Shown: positions 22,857-31,347 of the stretch, one piece after another | Numbering within the stretch: position 1 is the first letter of the stretch | How the letters are laid out: each line of letters begins with the position of its first letter | Origin: Sporichthya polymorpha DSM 43042 | GTDB taxonomy: Bacteria > Actinomycetota > Actinomycetes > Sporichthyales > Sporichthyaceae | DNA length: 64,000 nt | Direction: 5' to 3' | Assembly (NCBI RefSeq): GCF_000384115.1 | Contig: NZ_KB913029.1 | Location: forward strand, 4,005,057 to 4,069,056 | Made by a program: the position numbers and the translations under genes | Notes under the pieces: model-generated | The model's database searches: none | Seen by the model: the letters and a program-made list of their open reading frames with translations, nothing else | Told to the model about the DNA's origin: nothing

Positions 22857-22902
22857 TGACACCCCTTACTGCGGAGTAAGGGGTGTCACCCTTTTTTGAC
22901 AG
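22849..22902 (+). terminator. Palindromic repeat copy 1 (split by the IS), terminator-like
   Basis: The right-hand part carries GGGTGACACCCCTTACT, loop GCGG, and the complementary arm followed by TTTTTT. The first bases of the left arm (CTGTCAAAAAAGGG, 21407-21420) lie on the other side of the insertion. When rejoined the arms are 28 bases long and perfect. The same core occurs at 39926 and 55853. The T-run after the stem is that of an intrinsic terminator and even the remaining part still folds. Confidence 0.85.
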
Positions 22903-22935
22903 TGGCGGCGGGCGGCGGCGTCAGCGGGCGCGGCG

Positions 22936-23154
22936 TCAGCGGGCGGCGGCGACGGGGGCGGTGGGGGTCCCGGGCTTCGCGGAGGCGCCGGCGGGGGAGC
23001 CGGAGGGCGTGGCGAGGGTCAGGGTCGCGGCGACGGTGAGGGCACCGGCGACGGCCATGACGGCGAGGAAGGCGATGCCGCGCGCGTCGGCGCGGGCGTT
23101 CTCGGCCTCGAGCTCGGCAGCTCGCGAGGCGTTGTTCGTGTCAATGACGCTCAT
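22936..23154 (-). CDS. Small membrane protein of unknown function
   Basis: The 72-residue protein starts at ATG 23154 (MSVIDTNNASRAAELEAENA) with GGAG five bases upstream. A charged N-terminal helix is followed by one membrane helix (A-F-L-A-V-M-A-V-A-G-A-L-T-V-A-A-T) and a Pro/Ala/Ser-rich end, which would be outside the cell. No family is recognised. It stands alone between the IS-split terminator and a 220-base gap that holds the divergent promoters of this gene and of the GDT1-like gene. Confidence 0.6.
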   Translation of the reverse strand: MSVIDTNNASRAAELEAENARADARGIAFLAVMAVAGALTVAATLTLATPSGSPAGASAKPGTPTAPVAAAR

Positions 23155-23376
23155 GGTCACTCCGTCTACCGCGGTACTTCCCCGGCCACACTTCGACGGA
23201 GATCACAACGATCTTGACGGGGCCGTTCGGATCGATCTTGGTCGTACGAATGGAGGATCTCACGTCGACGCGCCCGTTCTGGCCGGCAAATTCGCCGTTG
23301 TGAGGTGCCTCTCGGGTGACGGGACCCACACCCGCCCCGCGCCGAAGCGACCCCCACCGGCGGGGAGGATGGCGCG

Positions 23377-23955
23377 GTGGCGAACGCAGCGGTGGTGGCC
23401 GGGACGGCCTTCGGGGTCATCTTCCTGGCCGAGCTCCCGGACAAGACGATGTTCGCCTCGCTCGCGATGGGCGCCCGGATGCGGGCGCGCTACGTCTGGC
23501 TCGGGACGTCGTCGGCGTTCGCCGTCCACGCGACGCTCGCGGCCCTCGTCGGCGGCGCGCTCGCCCAGCTCCCGGACCGCCCGGTCAAGCTCGCCTCGGC
23601 GGCGATGTTCGCCCTCGGCGCGCTGCTGATCCTGCGCGGGTCGTCGGAGACCGTCGACGAGTCCGGCTTCGACGCCACGCAGCGCTTTTGGCCCGCCTAC
23701 AGCGCGGGCTTTATCGCCGTGTTCGTCAGCGAATGGGGTGACCTCACCCAGATCACCACCGCGAACCTCGCCGCGAACAACAGCGCGGTCGCGGTCGGGA
23801 TCGGGGCGTTCGTGGCCCTCTGTGCCGTCTCCGGGCTGGCGCTCGCCGCCGGACGGACGATCGCGACCAAGGTGCCGCTGCTCGTCGTCCGGCGGGTCGC
23901 CGCCGGCGTGATGGTGACGCTCTCGCTCTGGTCGCTGGCGCAGGCGTTCAGCTGA
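23377..23955 (+). CDS. TMEM165/GDT1 family (UPF0016) membrane cation transporter
   Basis: The 192-residue protein has six predicted membrane helices in two repeats. Each repeat starts with the family motif, E-L-P-D-K-T at about residues 19-24 and E-W-G-D-L-T at about 118-123, the E-x-x-D-x-T pair that binds the ion. Characterised members carry manganese or calcium in exchange for protons, often exporting Mn2+ in bacteria; which ion is used here is unknown. The first motif has P in place of the usual G, seen also in other actinobacterial members. The GTG start is adopted because the first helix begins there. Confidence 0.85.
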   Translation: MANAAVVAGTAFGVIFLAELPDKTMFASLAMGARMRARYVWLGTSSAFAVHATLAALVGGALAQLPDRPVKLASAAMFALGALLILRGSSETVDESGFDATQRFWPAYSAGFIAVFVSEWGDLTQITTANLAANNSAVAVGIGAFVALCAVSGLALAAGRTIATKVPLLVVRRVAAGVMVTLSLWSLAQAFS

Positions 23956-23962
23956 GCAAGCG

Positions 23963-24685
23963 TCAGACCTGCTCGGCGATCTTCGCCAGGAAACGGACGG
24001 TCTTGTCCGCCTCGGTGATCATCGGAAAGTGGCCGCAGTCCCAGGCCGCGGCCCGGGTGGTGCGCCGGGCCATGATCCGCTGGATGTGCGGGTGGATGAC
24101 CATGTCCTGGTTGCACACGAGGAAGGTCGTCTTCTTCTCGTACTGCGCGTAACGCCCGGGGTGCTGGTTGAACGAGTCGAGCCGCTGCGGGCTGAGCATG
24201 GTGAGGATCTCGGCGTACTGCTCGTCGTCGAAGTCCGAGTGGAAGATCTGCCGGGCCGGCTCGGGGAGGATCGTCGCCACGCCGTCCTCGATCGACAGCG
24301 CGTCGCGTAGGTTGGGCCGTCCCGTGTGGTCGATGCCTTCCACCTCGCCGACGACGCCGGCGGTGTTCACCGTCTCGCCCTCCTCCAGGAGGTAGCCGGC
24401 GAGGACGACGACGTGCTCGACGTTCGGGTGCACACCGGCGCCGGTGACGACCGCGCCGCCGTAGGAGTGCCCGACGAGGACGATCGGACCCGGCACGCCG
24501 TCCAGGACCTCGGTCAGCGCGGCGATGTCGCCGAGCAGGTCCGGCTGGGGCCGGGTGTCGGCGCCGCGACCGGGGAGGTCGGGGGCGAGGGCGTTGATAC
24601 CGAGGTCCGCGAGCCCCTTGAGCGTGGGGGCCCAGTAACCGCTGCCGTGGAAGGCGCCGTGAACGAGAACAACAGTCGCTGCCAT
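23963..24685 (-). CDS. Alpha/beta hydrolase (salicylate-esterase/EstC-like)
   Basis: The 240-residue protein has the oxyanion motif V-H-G-A-F-H-G-S-G-Y-W near the start, nucleophile elbow G-H-S-Y-G-G at about residue 75, and the acid and histidine expected in V-C-N-Q-D-M and C-G-H-F-P-M near the C-terminus. The set resembles plant-type esterases and EstC-like hydrolases acting on small esters; the substrate is not deducible. I chose ATG at 24685 (MAATVVLVHG), which begins the first strand. The gene ends eight bases from the convergent GDT1-like gene and follows the MEDS gene by 10 bases, so those two are probably co-transcribed. Confidence 0.8.
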   Translation of the reverse strand: MAATVVLVHGAFHGSGYWAPTLKGLADLGINALAPDLPGRGADTRPQPDLLGDIAALTEVLDGVPGPIVLVGHSYGGAVVTGAGVHPNVEHVVVLAGYLLEEGETVNTAGVVGEVEGIDHTGRPNLRDALSIEDGVATILPEPARQIFHSDFDDEQYAEILTMLSPQRLDSFNQHPGRYAQYEKKTTFLVCNQDMVIHPHIQRIMARRTTRAAAWDCGHFPMITEADKTVRFLAKIAEQV

Positions 24686-24695
24686 GTGGCGGACG

Positions 24696-25241
24696 TTACC
24701 GCGCCTCGCAGTACGGGTTGCGAACCAGGACACCACTGACGAGGACGACGGGATGCGCCCGCAGGGCCGGAATGATCACGTGACGCCCGAGCCGCTCCAG
24801 GTCGTACAGGCACAGCGCGGTCGCGTCGAGCTGGCGGGCCAGCGCGGTGGTCTCGGCCTCGTAGGCCATGAACTCGGAGAGGACGGGCGTCCCGAAGGCG
24901 GCCTCGGCCCAGCTCATGTCGCTCGCGGTCCGGGTACCGCGCCCGTGCGCCTCGCCCCAGGCCTGCCAGTACCCGAGCATGTGCTCGCGGTCGAACCCTC
25001 CGCCGTGGGTGTAGGTGGCGGCGTAGGAGTCCACGGCCAGCTCGGACGGTCCGAGCTCCTCCGCCAGCCACTCCCGGTCGGCGTCGCCGGCGATGCACAG
25101 ACACGGCGCCCCCGCCGCGAGCCCGGCCCCGAGGAACTCGCGCAGGATCTCCCGCCGCTCCGCCTCGCCCCGGTAGAAGGCGCAGGCGTGGTCGCCCGGG
25201 GCGGTCGTCAACCGCTCCGCGGGCAGGGTCGGGGCGCTCAT
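24696..25241 (-). CDS. MEDS-domain protein (DcmR-type sensory domain)
   Basis: The 181-residue protein matches the MEDS (methanogen/methylotroph DcmR sensory) pattern: H-A-C-A-F-Y-R-G-E-A-E near the start, a Rossmann-like strand-helix series, A-A-T-Y-T-H-G-G-G-F-D-R-E-H-M-L, and Y-E-A-E-T-T-A-L-A-R-Q-L-D-A-T-A-L-C-L-Y-D. In actinobacteria such domains often sit beside or within anti-sigma or sensor proteins and are believed to sense small ligands. No output domain is attached. It stands before the hydrolase gene on the same strand. Confidence 0.75.
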   Translation of the reverse strand: MSAPTLPAERLTTAPGDHACAFYRGEAERREILREFLGAGLAAGAPCLCIAGDADREWLAEELGPSELAVDSYAATYTHGGGFDREHMLGYWQAWGEAHGRGTRTASDMSWAEAAFGTPVLSEFMAYEAETTALARQLDATALCLYDLERLGRHVIIPALRAHPVVLVSGVLVRNPYCEAR

Positions 25242-25343
25242 GGGCGGAGTCTGGCAGCAGCGAGCACCGGAAGCTTGGGCCTGGCAGCACAAGAGTCCGG
25301 CCGCGGAACTCGCCTCCCAGGCCAGGGCCGTCCCCCCGAAGCG

Positions 25344-26921
25344 TCAGCGCGGGGTGCCCTGGAGGATCCGCCAGGCCCGGGTCGCGACGTGCAGGTTGAA
25401 GCGGCTGTCGACATCGGCGAGGTCGTAGCCGCTGATCTCCCGGATCCGCTGGAGCCGGTAGCGCAGCGTGCTCCGGTGGACCGCGACGGCCTGGGCGGTC
25501 TCGTCGTAGTTGCCGCCGCGCTCGAGGTACTCGATCAGCGTCCGGACCAGGTCGGACCGGTGCCGGGCGTCGTACTCCAGCAGCGCGCCGAGCCACTGCT
25601 GGACGAACGCGTGGAGCTCGGGGTTCGGCCCGCCGGCGGCGAGGAGCCGGAAGATCCCGAGGTCGGCGTAGGTCGTCGCGCCGTGGGGGTCCGCGGAATT
25701 CAGTCGCACGTCGAGGGCGAGCAGCGCCTCCCGGCACGACTCGGGGTAGTCCGCCGGCGAGGAGCAGATCCGGCCCACCCCGATCGCCACGGCGCGGCCC
25801 AGCCGGTCACCGACGGCGGCGAGCAGGTCGGTCGTCGCCACCGGCGCTGCCGCGAGCAGGAGCACCGTGTCCGAGCGCCTCCCGGTCAGCGCCGTCAGGT
25901 TCAGCCGGGTGACGGCCGCGTCGACGGCGTCGGCGAGCTCGTCGGTCTCCGCCCCGCCGAGCGCGAGGACCTGGTGCGGCTGGTGCAGGTCGTGCCCGAG
26001 GGCCTGCGCGCGCAGGTGCGCGCCGGCCTCGTCGGTGCCGGTCGTCAGGTCCGAGACCAGGTCCCGCCGCAGCCGCAGCTCGGTCTCGGCCAGGGTCCGG
26101 ACGTGGGCGAGCTCCATCGCCAGCACCACCGCGCCGTGCTGCAGCGCGACGGTGTCGAGCGGCCCGGCGTCGCCGTCCGGGTCCGCGAGGACGAGGACGC
26201 CGAGGACGTCGTCCCGCGGCTGGGCCAGCGCGACCAGCCGACCGTCGGCGCGCAGTGGCCGGCCCTCGGCCTGGGCGCGGCGGATCAGCTCGGCGCGGCC
26301 CCGGCGGTCCGGCTTCGGGTACGGGTCCGGGCGGCCGGGACCGGCCCAGGCGCGCAGGTTGCCGAACCGGTCCTCGACGGCGACGCCCCGCCCGGTCAGC
26401 TCCGCGACCGCCGCCGCGATCCCGGCCTCGCCGCCGCCCGCCGCGCTGACCCGGGCCAGGGCCTCGTGGATCTCGACGGTCCGCTCCAGGTCGGAGACCG
26501 TCGCGGCCAGCCGCTCCTTCGCGGCGTCCGCGGCGGCGGTCTCGGCGAGCGCCTGCTGGTGCAGCTCGGCGTTGGCCAGCGACGTCCCGGTCTGGTGCGC
26601 CAGCACCCGCCAGAGGAACTCGGCCTCCGCCGGGGGAGCCGCGTCCGCCCCCACCACCAGATGCCCGCGGAGCCCGCCCGGCCCGTGCAGCGGGTAGGCC
26701 GCGCTCCACGCGGTGACGGGGTGAACGACCTCGGCTTCCGACCCCGCCGCCAGCTGCGCCTCCACCGACGAGCACGGCCCGAGGGCCGGGGCCGACCCGA
26801 GCGCGAGGGCGACGATCTCGTCGGCGTCCCGGGTCTCGGTCATCAGCATCCCGAGGACGAACAGTCCGTGCAGGTCCGAGAGCTGCCGGCGCAGCCGCGC
26901 GACCTCGTCCTCGTCCGTCAT
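25344..26921 (-). CDS. PucR/CdaR-type transcriptional regulator with GAF-like domain
   Basis: The 525-residue protein has a helical N-terminus, a GAF-like sensory part (residues about 25-130), a short coiled coil (A-A-A-D-A-A-K-E-R-L-A-A-T-V-S-D-L-E), a second sensory region and the C-terminal PucR helix-turn-helix: L-V-R-T-L-I-E-Y-L-E-R-G-G-N-Y-D-E-T-A-Q-A-V-A-V-H-R-S-T-L-R-Y-R-L-Q-R-I-R. It is divergent from the FAD-monooxygenase/nitrilase operon across 130 bases, which makes that operon its most likely target. The ligand is unknown. The ATG at 26921 is chosen as the only start before the helical N-terminus. Confidence 0.85.
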   Translation of the reverse strand: MTDEDEVARLRRQLSDLHGLFVLGMLMTETRDADEIVALALGSAPALGPCSSVEAQLAAGSEAEVVHPVTAWSAAYPLHGPGGLRGHLVVGADAAPPAEAEFLWRVLAHQTGTSLANAELHQQALAETAAADAAKERLAATVSDLERTVEIHEALARVSAAGGGEAGIAAAVAELTGRGVAVEDRFGNLRAWAGPGRPDPYPKPDRRGRAELIRRAQAEGRPLRADGRLVALAQPRDDVLGVLVLADPDGDAGPLDTVALQHGAVVLAMELAHVRTLAETELRLRRDLVSDLTTGTDEAGAHLRAQALGHDLHQPHQVLALGGAETDELADAVDAAVTRLNLTALTGRRSDTVLLLAAAPVATTDLLAAVGDRLGRAVAIGVGRICSSPADYPESCREALLALDVRLNSADPHGATTYADLGIFRLLAAGGPNPELHAFVQQWLGALLEYDARHRSDLVRTLIEYLERGGNYDETAQAVAVHRSTLRYRLQRIREISGYDLADVDSRFNLHVATRAWRILQGTPR

Positions 26922-27051
26922 CGCGCCCGACCTTAGACCTGACAGGCCGACGATCGCCAGGGAACTTCGTGCTCTCGGACGGTGCTGTGCGGGACCGGAG
27001 CACGGCAGGGTGTGTGAGCCCGGACACAGGACGCTCGAGGCGAGGACGCGG

Positions 27052-28572
27052 ATGAACAGGCGTGAGCAGGCGGACGTCGTGGTGGTGGGTGCCCGGGTGG
27101 CCGGATCCCCGGCGGCGATCGAACTGGCCCGGCGCGGCCGGAGGGTCGTGGTGCTCGACTCCTCGACCTTCCCCTCGGACACCCTCTCGACCCACGTCGT
27201 CTTCCCGGCGCTGACCGCGGAGCTCGCCGCCCTCGGGGCCCTGGAGCCGCTGCTCGCGACCGGGACCCCCAAGCAGCCGAAGGTGCTGATCAACCACGGC
27301 GGGATCGACGTCCACTGGGACTACACCCCGGTCGACGGCTACGACTTCGGCATGTGCCCCCGGCGCACGACGCTCGACGGGGTCCTGGTCGGCGTGGCCC
27401 GCGAGGCCGGCGCCGAGATCCGCGAGGCGACGAAGGTCACCGGGCTGGAATGGACGGCCGGGCGCGTGTCCGGCGTCCATTACAAGGACCGCGAGGGCAA
27501 CACCGGGACCATCGGCTGCAAGCTCGTCATCGGGGCCGACGGCCGCCGCTCGACGGTCGCCTCGCTCGTCGGGTCCGCGGTGCCGTACCGCCGCGACGAG
27601 AACGGCCGCGGTCTCGTCTTTATGTACGTCGACGACCCCTACCCCGCCGAGAGCGAGGAGCGGTCGCACCTGTTCCAGTGGCGCGTCGGCGACACCCTCG
27701 GCATGTACTTCCCGACGTGCGACAACGGCGCGGTCGTCCTGTTCATGCCGCCCCGCGAGCAGGTGAACTGGTTCGGCCAGGACCTCGTCCACTGGAACGA
27801 GCGACTCGAGGCGTACCCGATGCTCAAGGAGCGCATCGCCGGCGGCGCCCCGCGCACCAAGCTGCGCAAGGCCTCCGACCCGTTCTCCTACTTCCGCAAG
27901 TCCTCCGGCCCCGGCTGGGCGCTGGTCGGCGACGCCGGGCACTTCAAGGACCCGGTCATCGCGCAGGGCATCCGCGACGGCGTCCACTACGGCCGCAAGC
28001 TCGGCCAGGCCGCGGCGGCCGCGCTCGACGACCCGCGCTGGCTCGACCGGGCGCTCTTCGACTGGGAGCTAGCCCGCGACCGCGAGTGCGTGATCAGCTA
28101 CCACTTCGCGCTCCGGCTCTCGAAGACCCATTCGATCTCGCCCGTGGAACTGGAGATCTGGAAGGCCAGTGAACACGACCCGGAGCGCGCCCGCCGCCTC
28201 GGCGACGCCTTCGGCCGGACGCTCTCGCCGGAGAAGTTCCTCAACTACCCGGACCTGATCACCTGGACGGCCCGCGGCTTCCTCGACCGGCGCCAGTCGA
28301 ACCGTGATGTCCTCGGCGACGTCACCCGCGAGCTGAGCACCAAGGCCCGCCTGTACCGCGACCTCGCCCGCATCCAACGGGGCAAGCGGCTACTGCCGCG
28401 GAACTGGGAGGCGTGGGGCGGCACCAAGCCCATCCCGCCGGAGAAGCTGACGGCAGATCATGTGGCGCCGCGTCAGCCGCAGCGCAGTGACCTCGCCCGC
28501 GACGAGGGCGAGCTCGCGCGCGCCTCCGCCAACGGCGTCCACCCCGCACCGACCCTGGAGCAGGCCTCGTGA
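27052..28572 (+). CDS. FAD-dependent monooxygenase (PHBH-like)
   Basis: The 506-residue protein opens with the Rossmann dinucleotide fold V-V-V-G-A-R-V-A-G-S-P-A-A-I-E-L-A-R-R-G, followed by V-V-L-D, the ADP-ribose acid. The second FAD motif, W-A-L-V-G-D-A-G-H-F-K-D-P, is at about residues 285-297, and the I-G-A-D-G-R-R-S motif of the aromatic hydroxylase class lies between them. It probably hydroxylates an aromatic or a related substrate with NAD(P)H. The ATG at 27052 begins the fold. Its stop overlaps the nitrilase GTG (GTGA), so the two products likely act in one pathway under the divergent PucR-type regulator. Confidence 0.85.
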   Translation: MNRREQADVVVVGARVAGSPAAIELARRGRRVVVLDSSTFPSDTLSTHVVFPALTAELAALGALEPLLATGTPKQPKVLINHGGIDVHWDYTPVDGYDFGMCPRRTTLDGVLVGVAREAGAEIREATKVTGLEWTAGRVSGVHYKDREGNTGTIGCKLVIGADGRRSTVASLVGSAVPYRRDENGRGLVFMYVDDPYPAESEERSHLFQWRVGDTLGMYFPTCDNGAVVLFMPPREQVNWFGQDLVHWNERLEAYPMLKERIAGGAPRTKLRKASDPFSYFRKSSGPGWALVGDAGHFKDPVIAQGIRDGVHYGRKLGQAAAAALDDPRWLDRALFDWELARDRECVISYHFALRLSKTHSISPVELEIWKASEHDPERARRLGDAFGRTLSPEKFLNYPDLITWTARGFLDRRQSNRDVLGDVTRELSTKARLYRDLARIQRGKRLLPRNWEAWGGTKPIPPEKLTADHVAPRQPQRSDLARDEGELARASANGVHPAPTLEQAS

Positions 28573-29648
28573 GCAACTCCGTCCGCATCGCCGTCGTCCA
28601 GCCTGCCCTGAAGATCGGGGAGGTGGAGGCGAACATGGCGCGCTGCGAGGCTCTCGTCCGCGACGCGCATCGGCAGCACAACCCGCAGGTGATCGTGCTG
28701 CCCGAGGCCTTCACCTCGCCCAACGTTTACGACGAGCGGCTGCGCAACTGCGCGATGCCCGTCGACGGGGCGCCGTACCAGATGCTCAAGCGCCTCGCGC
28801 GTGAGCTCGACTGCACCGTCGGCGGCGGCTTCCTCGCCAAGCGGGGGAAGGACACGCGCAACACGTTCGTCCTCGCCGACCCGGACGGCACGACCAACCT
28901 GCACGACAAGGACGAGCCGAGCGTCTGGGAGTACTGCTACTACACGCCCGGCACCGACCCCGGCGTCTTCAGTCACCGGTTCGGAACGGTCGGGCTGGCG
29001 TGCGGCTTCGAGACCGGTCGCTCCCGTACCGCCCGGCGCATGGCGGCGGCGCGCGTGAATCTGATCCTCGGCGGCTGCTGCTGGCCGTCGTACCCGACGT
29101 GGGCGTTCCCGCGCGGCTGGTTCAACCGCGACATGGAGTACTACCGCGTCTGGGCCGCCGACACGACGCGGACGCTGGCCCGCGCCGTCGGCGCCCCCGC
29201 GGCGCTGGCGTGGCACGTCGGCAACGTCAAGGGCAAGACGCCCGCGATGCCCGGCATCCCGTGGAACACGATCATGACCGGCGAGTCCCAGATCTGCGAG
29301 CGCGACGGCACCGTCCTGGCCCGCATGATCTACGAGGACGGCGAGGGATCGGTCGCCGCCGACGTGAAGATCGCCGACCCGCAGCCGGTCGACCTGATCC
29401 CGTCCGGGTTCTGGATCCGGCCCCAGCCGGTCACGATGCACTTCGTCTGGCACTACATGAAGCAGCACGGCCGACTGCGCTACCAGGTCGACAAGAAGCT
29501 CGGCCGCTTCCCCTGGGTCGACGAGTTCCCGGACACCGACCTGCCCAACTACAACCCCGGCCTCGCCCCGGCCGGGGCCCCGGCGGACGCCCCGGTCGCC
29601 GTGGTCCCGGCCGAGGCCCCGTCAGATCCGCAGGTGGTCAAGGCCTGA
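28569..29648 (+). CDS. Nitrilase-superfamily protein with displaced catalytic cysteine
   Basis: The 359-residue protein has the carbon-nitrogen hydrolase fold. The catalytic glutamate is E46 (V-L-P-E-A-F-T) and the lysine K114 (H-D-K-D-E-P-S-V-W-E). In the nucleophile region the sequence reads G-L-A-C-G-F-E-T-G-R-S-R-T-A-R-R; by comparison with the usual G-L-A-x-C-W-E-x-x-R-x-x-T-A-R-R of this subgroup the nucleophile position (146) is glycine and the only cysteine is one residue earlier (145). Activity is therefore uncertain. A proline/alanine-rich tail ends the protein. It is translationally coupled to the FAD monooxygenase. Confidence 0.8.
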   Translation: MSNSVRIAVVQPALKIGEVEANMARCEALVRDAHRQHNPQVIVLPEAFTSPNVYDERLRNCAMPVDGAPYQMLKRLARELDCTVGGGFLAKRGKDTRNTFVLADPDGTTNLHDKDEPSVWEYCYYTPGTDPGVFSHRFGTVGLACGFETGRSRTARRMAAARVNLILGGCCWPSYPTWAFPRGWFNRDMEYYRVWAADTTRTLARAVGAPAALAWHVGNVKGKTPAMPGIPWNTIMTGESQICERDGTVLARMIYEDGEGSVAADVKIADPQPVDLIPSGFWIRPQPVTMHFVWHYMKQHGRLRYQVDKKLGRFPWVDEFPDTDLPNYNPGLAPAGAPADAPVAVVPAEAPSDPQVVKA

Positions 29649-29651
29649 CCG

Positions 29652-30218
29652 TCACCGCCGGGGGATGACGGTCAGGACGCGTTCGATGTGGGTCGCGAAC
29701 TCCCGCATGTAGTCGGTCAGGAACTCCGCGGTCGAGCGGTCGGTGACCTCGCCGTCGTCGGTGAACAACCCGGGCTGGAAGTGGATGTACGCCTCCGGCG
29801 ACGTCATCTGCCGCGCATTGCAGAAGCTCAGCACCGCCCGGAGGCTCTGCTGACCCACGGCGGTGCCGATCGCACCGGGGGAAGCCCCGATCACCGCCGC
29901 CGGCATGTGGTGGAAGGAGTTCTGCCCCCACGGTCGGGACGCCCAGTCGATGGCGTTCTTCAGAGCACCGGGAATCGACCGGTTGTACTCCGGCGTGACG
30001 AACAGGACCGCGTCCGAGCCGGCGATCGCCTCCTTCAGCGCGAGCGCCTCGGGCGGATAGTTCGCGTCGTGGTCGGGGCTGTACAGCGGCAGGTTCCCGA
30101 TCGGGATCTCGGTGAACTCGAGGCCGTCCGGGGCCAGGCGGATCAGCGCGCGACTGAGAACCCGGTTGATCGAGGTCGACGACAGGCTGCCGACGAAGTA
30201 CCCCACGCGGGTGGCCAT
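29652..30218 (-). CDS. NADPH-dependent FMN reductase family protein
   Basis: The 188-residue protein has a flavodoxin-like fold: V-G-Y-F-V-G-S-L-S-S-T-S-I-N-R (phosphate loop) at the start, then V-L-F-V-T-P-E-Y-N-R-S-I-P-G-A-L-K-N-A-I-D-W, the family's FMN-binding signature, and V-I-G-A-S-P-G-A-I-G. Members reduce FMN, quinones or chromate with NAD(P)H; this one could supply reduced flavin or detoxify quinones made by nearby oxygenases. It starts at ATG 30218 with GAGAAGAGG upstream and ends convergently with the nitrilase gene. Confidence 0.88.
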   Translation of the reverse strand: MATRVGYFVGSLSSTSINRVLSRALIRLAPDGLEFTEIPIGNLPLYSPDHDANYPPEALALKEAIAGSDAVLFVTPEYNRSIPGALKNAIDWASRPWGQNSFHHMPAAVIGASPGAIGTAVGQQSLRAVLSFCNARQMTSPEAYIHFQPGLFTDDGEVTDRSTAEFLTDYMREFATHIERVLTVIPRR

Positions 30219-30287
30219 GCTGGTTCCTCTTCTCGGGAGGGGTGTCCGGACCCCATCCCGGTACCCCGCGGCCGACCTTCCACGCCC

Positions 30288-31301
30288 CTACTTGATCCCG
30301 ACGACCATCGAGACGGGTCCGGCGAGGTGCTGGACGCGGGTCTCGGTGAAGCCCACCAGCGTCATCCACCCGGTGCAGTCCTTGCCGGTGTAGTCGAAGC
30401 CGCCCTTGGTCTCGATGAGCATGTTCAGGCTCATCAGCAGACCGAAGGCGTTCTCGCGCCGGTCGTCGTCGATCAGGGTGTCGTAGACGATCAGCGCGCC
30501 GCCCTCGGGCAGCGCGTCGTACGCCTTGCCGAGCAGTTCGAACTTCGTCTCGAACGGCCAGTCGTGCAGGATCCGGCCCATCACGAGGACGTCGGCGGTC
30601 GGCAGGTCGTCGGTGAAGAAGTCCCCGCCGGAGAACGTGACCCGGTCGGCCACGCCGTGCTCGGTGACGTACTCGGTGAAGATCGACTCGACCGCCGGCA
30701 GGTCGAAACCGCTCCCGGTCAGATGCGGATGGGCCCGCGCGAGCGCGACCGGGACCGCGCCCTGGGCGCAGCCGACGTCGAGGAAGCTGGCGTAGTCCTT
30801 CCACGGGAAGGCCCCGGCGAGCGCGTGCGCGGGCCCCAGGCTCGCGCCGGTCATCGCCCGCAGGAACTGCCGGAGCCGGTCGGGGTCGGAGTACAGGGCG
30901 CCGAACAAATCCTCGTCGCCGCCCTTGGCCTCGTTCTGCGGCTCGCCGGTCCGCAGCGCCTCGGTGAGGTTGCCCCAGTGGTGGTACAGCCGGGCGTTCG
31001 CCATCTCGAGGATGCCGCCGACGTAGGTGGGGGAGTTGCGGTCCAGGAACGCCCCGGTCGCGGGAGTGTTGGCGTAGCCGTTCTCGTCCCGAGTGAGCAT
31101 GCCGAGGGCGACGAGCGCGTCGAAGAAGTCGACCGCGGACCGCGGGTGCAGCCCGAACTCCGCGGACAACGCCGGCAGCGGCTTGGGCCCGTCGGCCAGC
31201 GCGGTGAACACCCCGAGTTCGACCGCGCTCAGCAGCGTCTTCGCGCCCCAGAACCCGAAGCCGAGTTGCAGGATCGCGTCGGGCGTGACGTTCCGGTCCA
31301 T
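30288..31301 (-). CDS. SAM-dependent O-methyltransferase (acetylserotonin/caffeate-type)
   Basis: The 337-residue protein has an N-terminal winged-helix dimerisation part ([29 protein letters not shown]) and a C-terminal Rossmann methyltransferase with [12 protein letters not shown] as the SAM glycine loop and G-R-I-L-H-D-W-P, in which H is the catalytic base of this class. It should methylate a phenolic hydroxyl of a small molecule. The glycine loop reads G-C-A-Q-G where G-x-G-x-G is common. It ends 70 bases before the FMN reductase gene on the same strand. Confidence 0.87.
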   Translation of the reverse strand: MDRNVTPDAILQLGFGFWGAKTLLSAVELGVFTALADGPKPLPALSAEFGLHPRSAVDFFDALVALGMLTRDENGYANTPATGAFLDRNSPTYVGGILEMANARLYHHWGNLTEALRTGEPQNEAKGGDEDLFGALYSDPDRLRQFLRAMTGASLGPAHALAGAFPWKDYASFLDVGCAQGAVPVALARAHPHLTGSGFDLPAVESIFTEYVTEHGVADRVTFSGGDFFTDDLPTADVLVMGRILHDWPFETKFELLGKAYDALPEGGALIVYDTLIDDDRRENAFGLLMSLNMLIETKGGFDYTGKDCTGWMTLVGFTETRVQHLAGPVSMVVGIK

Positions 31302-31347
31302 CGGGACTCTCCTCGGGGCTTGCTCGGGACGGGCTCGGGTCAGCCTC

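Noticed and set aside
23141-23329. 62-codon minus-strand frame in the gap before the GDT1-like gene
   Set aside because: No ribosome site at its GTG, composition unlike neighbouring genes, and it overlaps the start of the small membrane protein gene. I treat the stretch as promoter DNA.
25807-27987. 726-codon minus-strand frame across the PucR gene and the FAD monooxygenase
   Set aside because: It crosses two strongly supported divergent genes in other frames and has only Arg/Pro/Gly-rich sequence.
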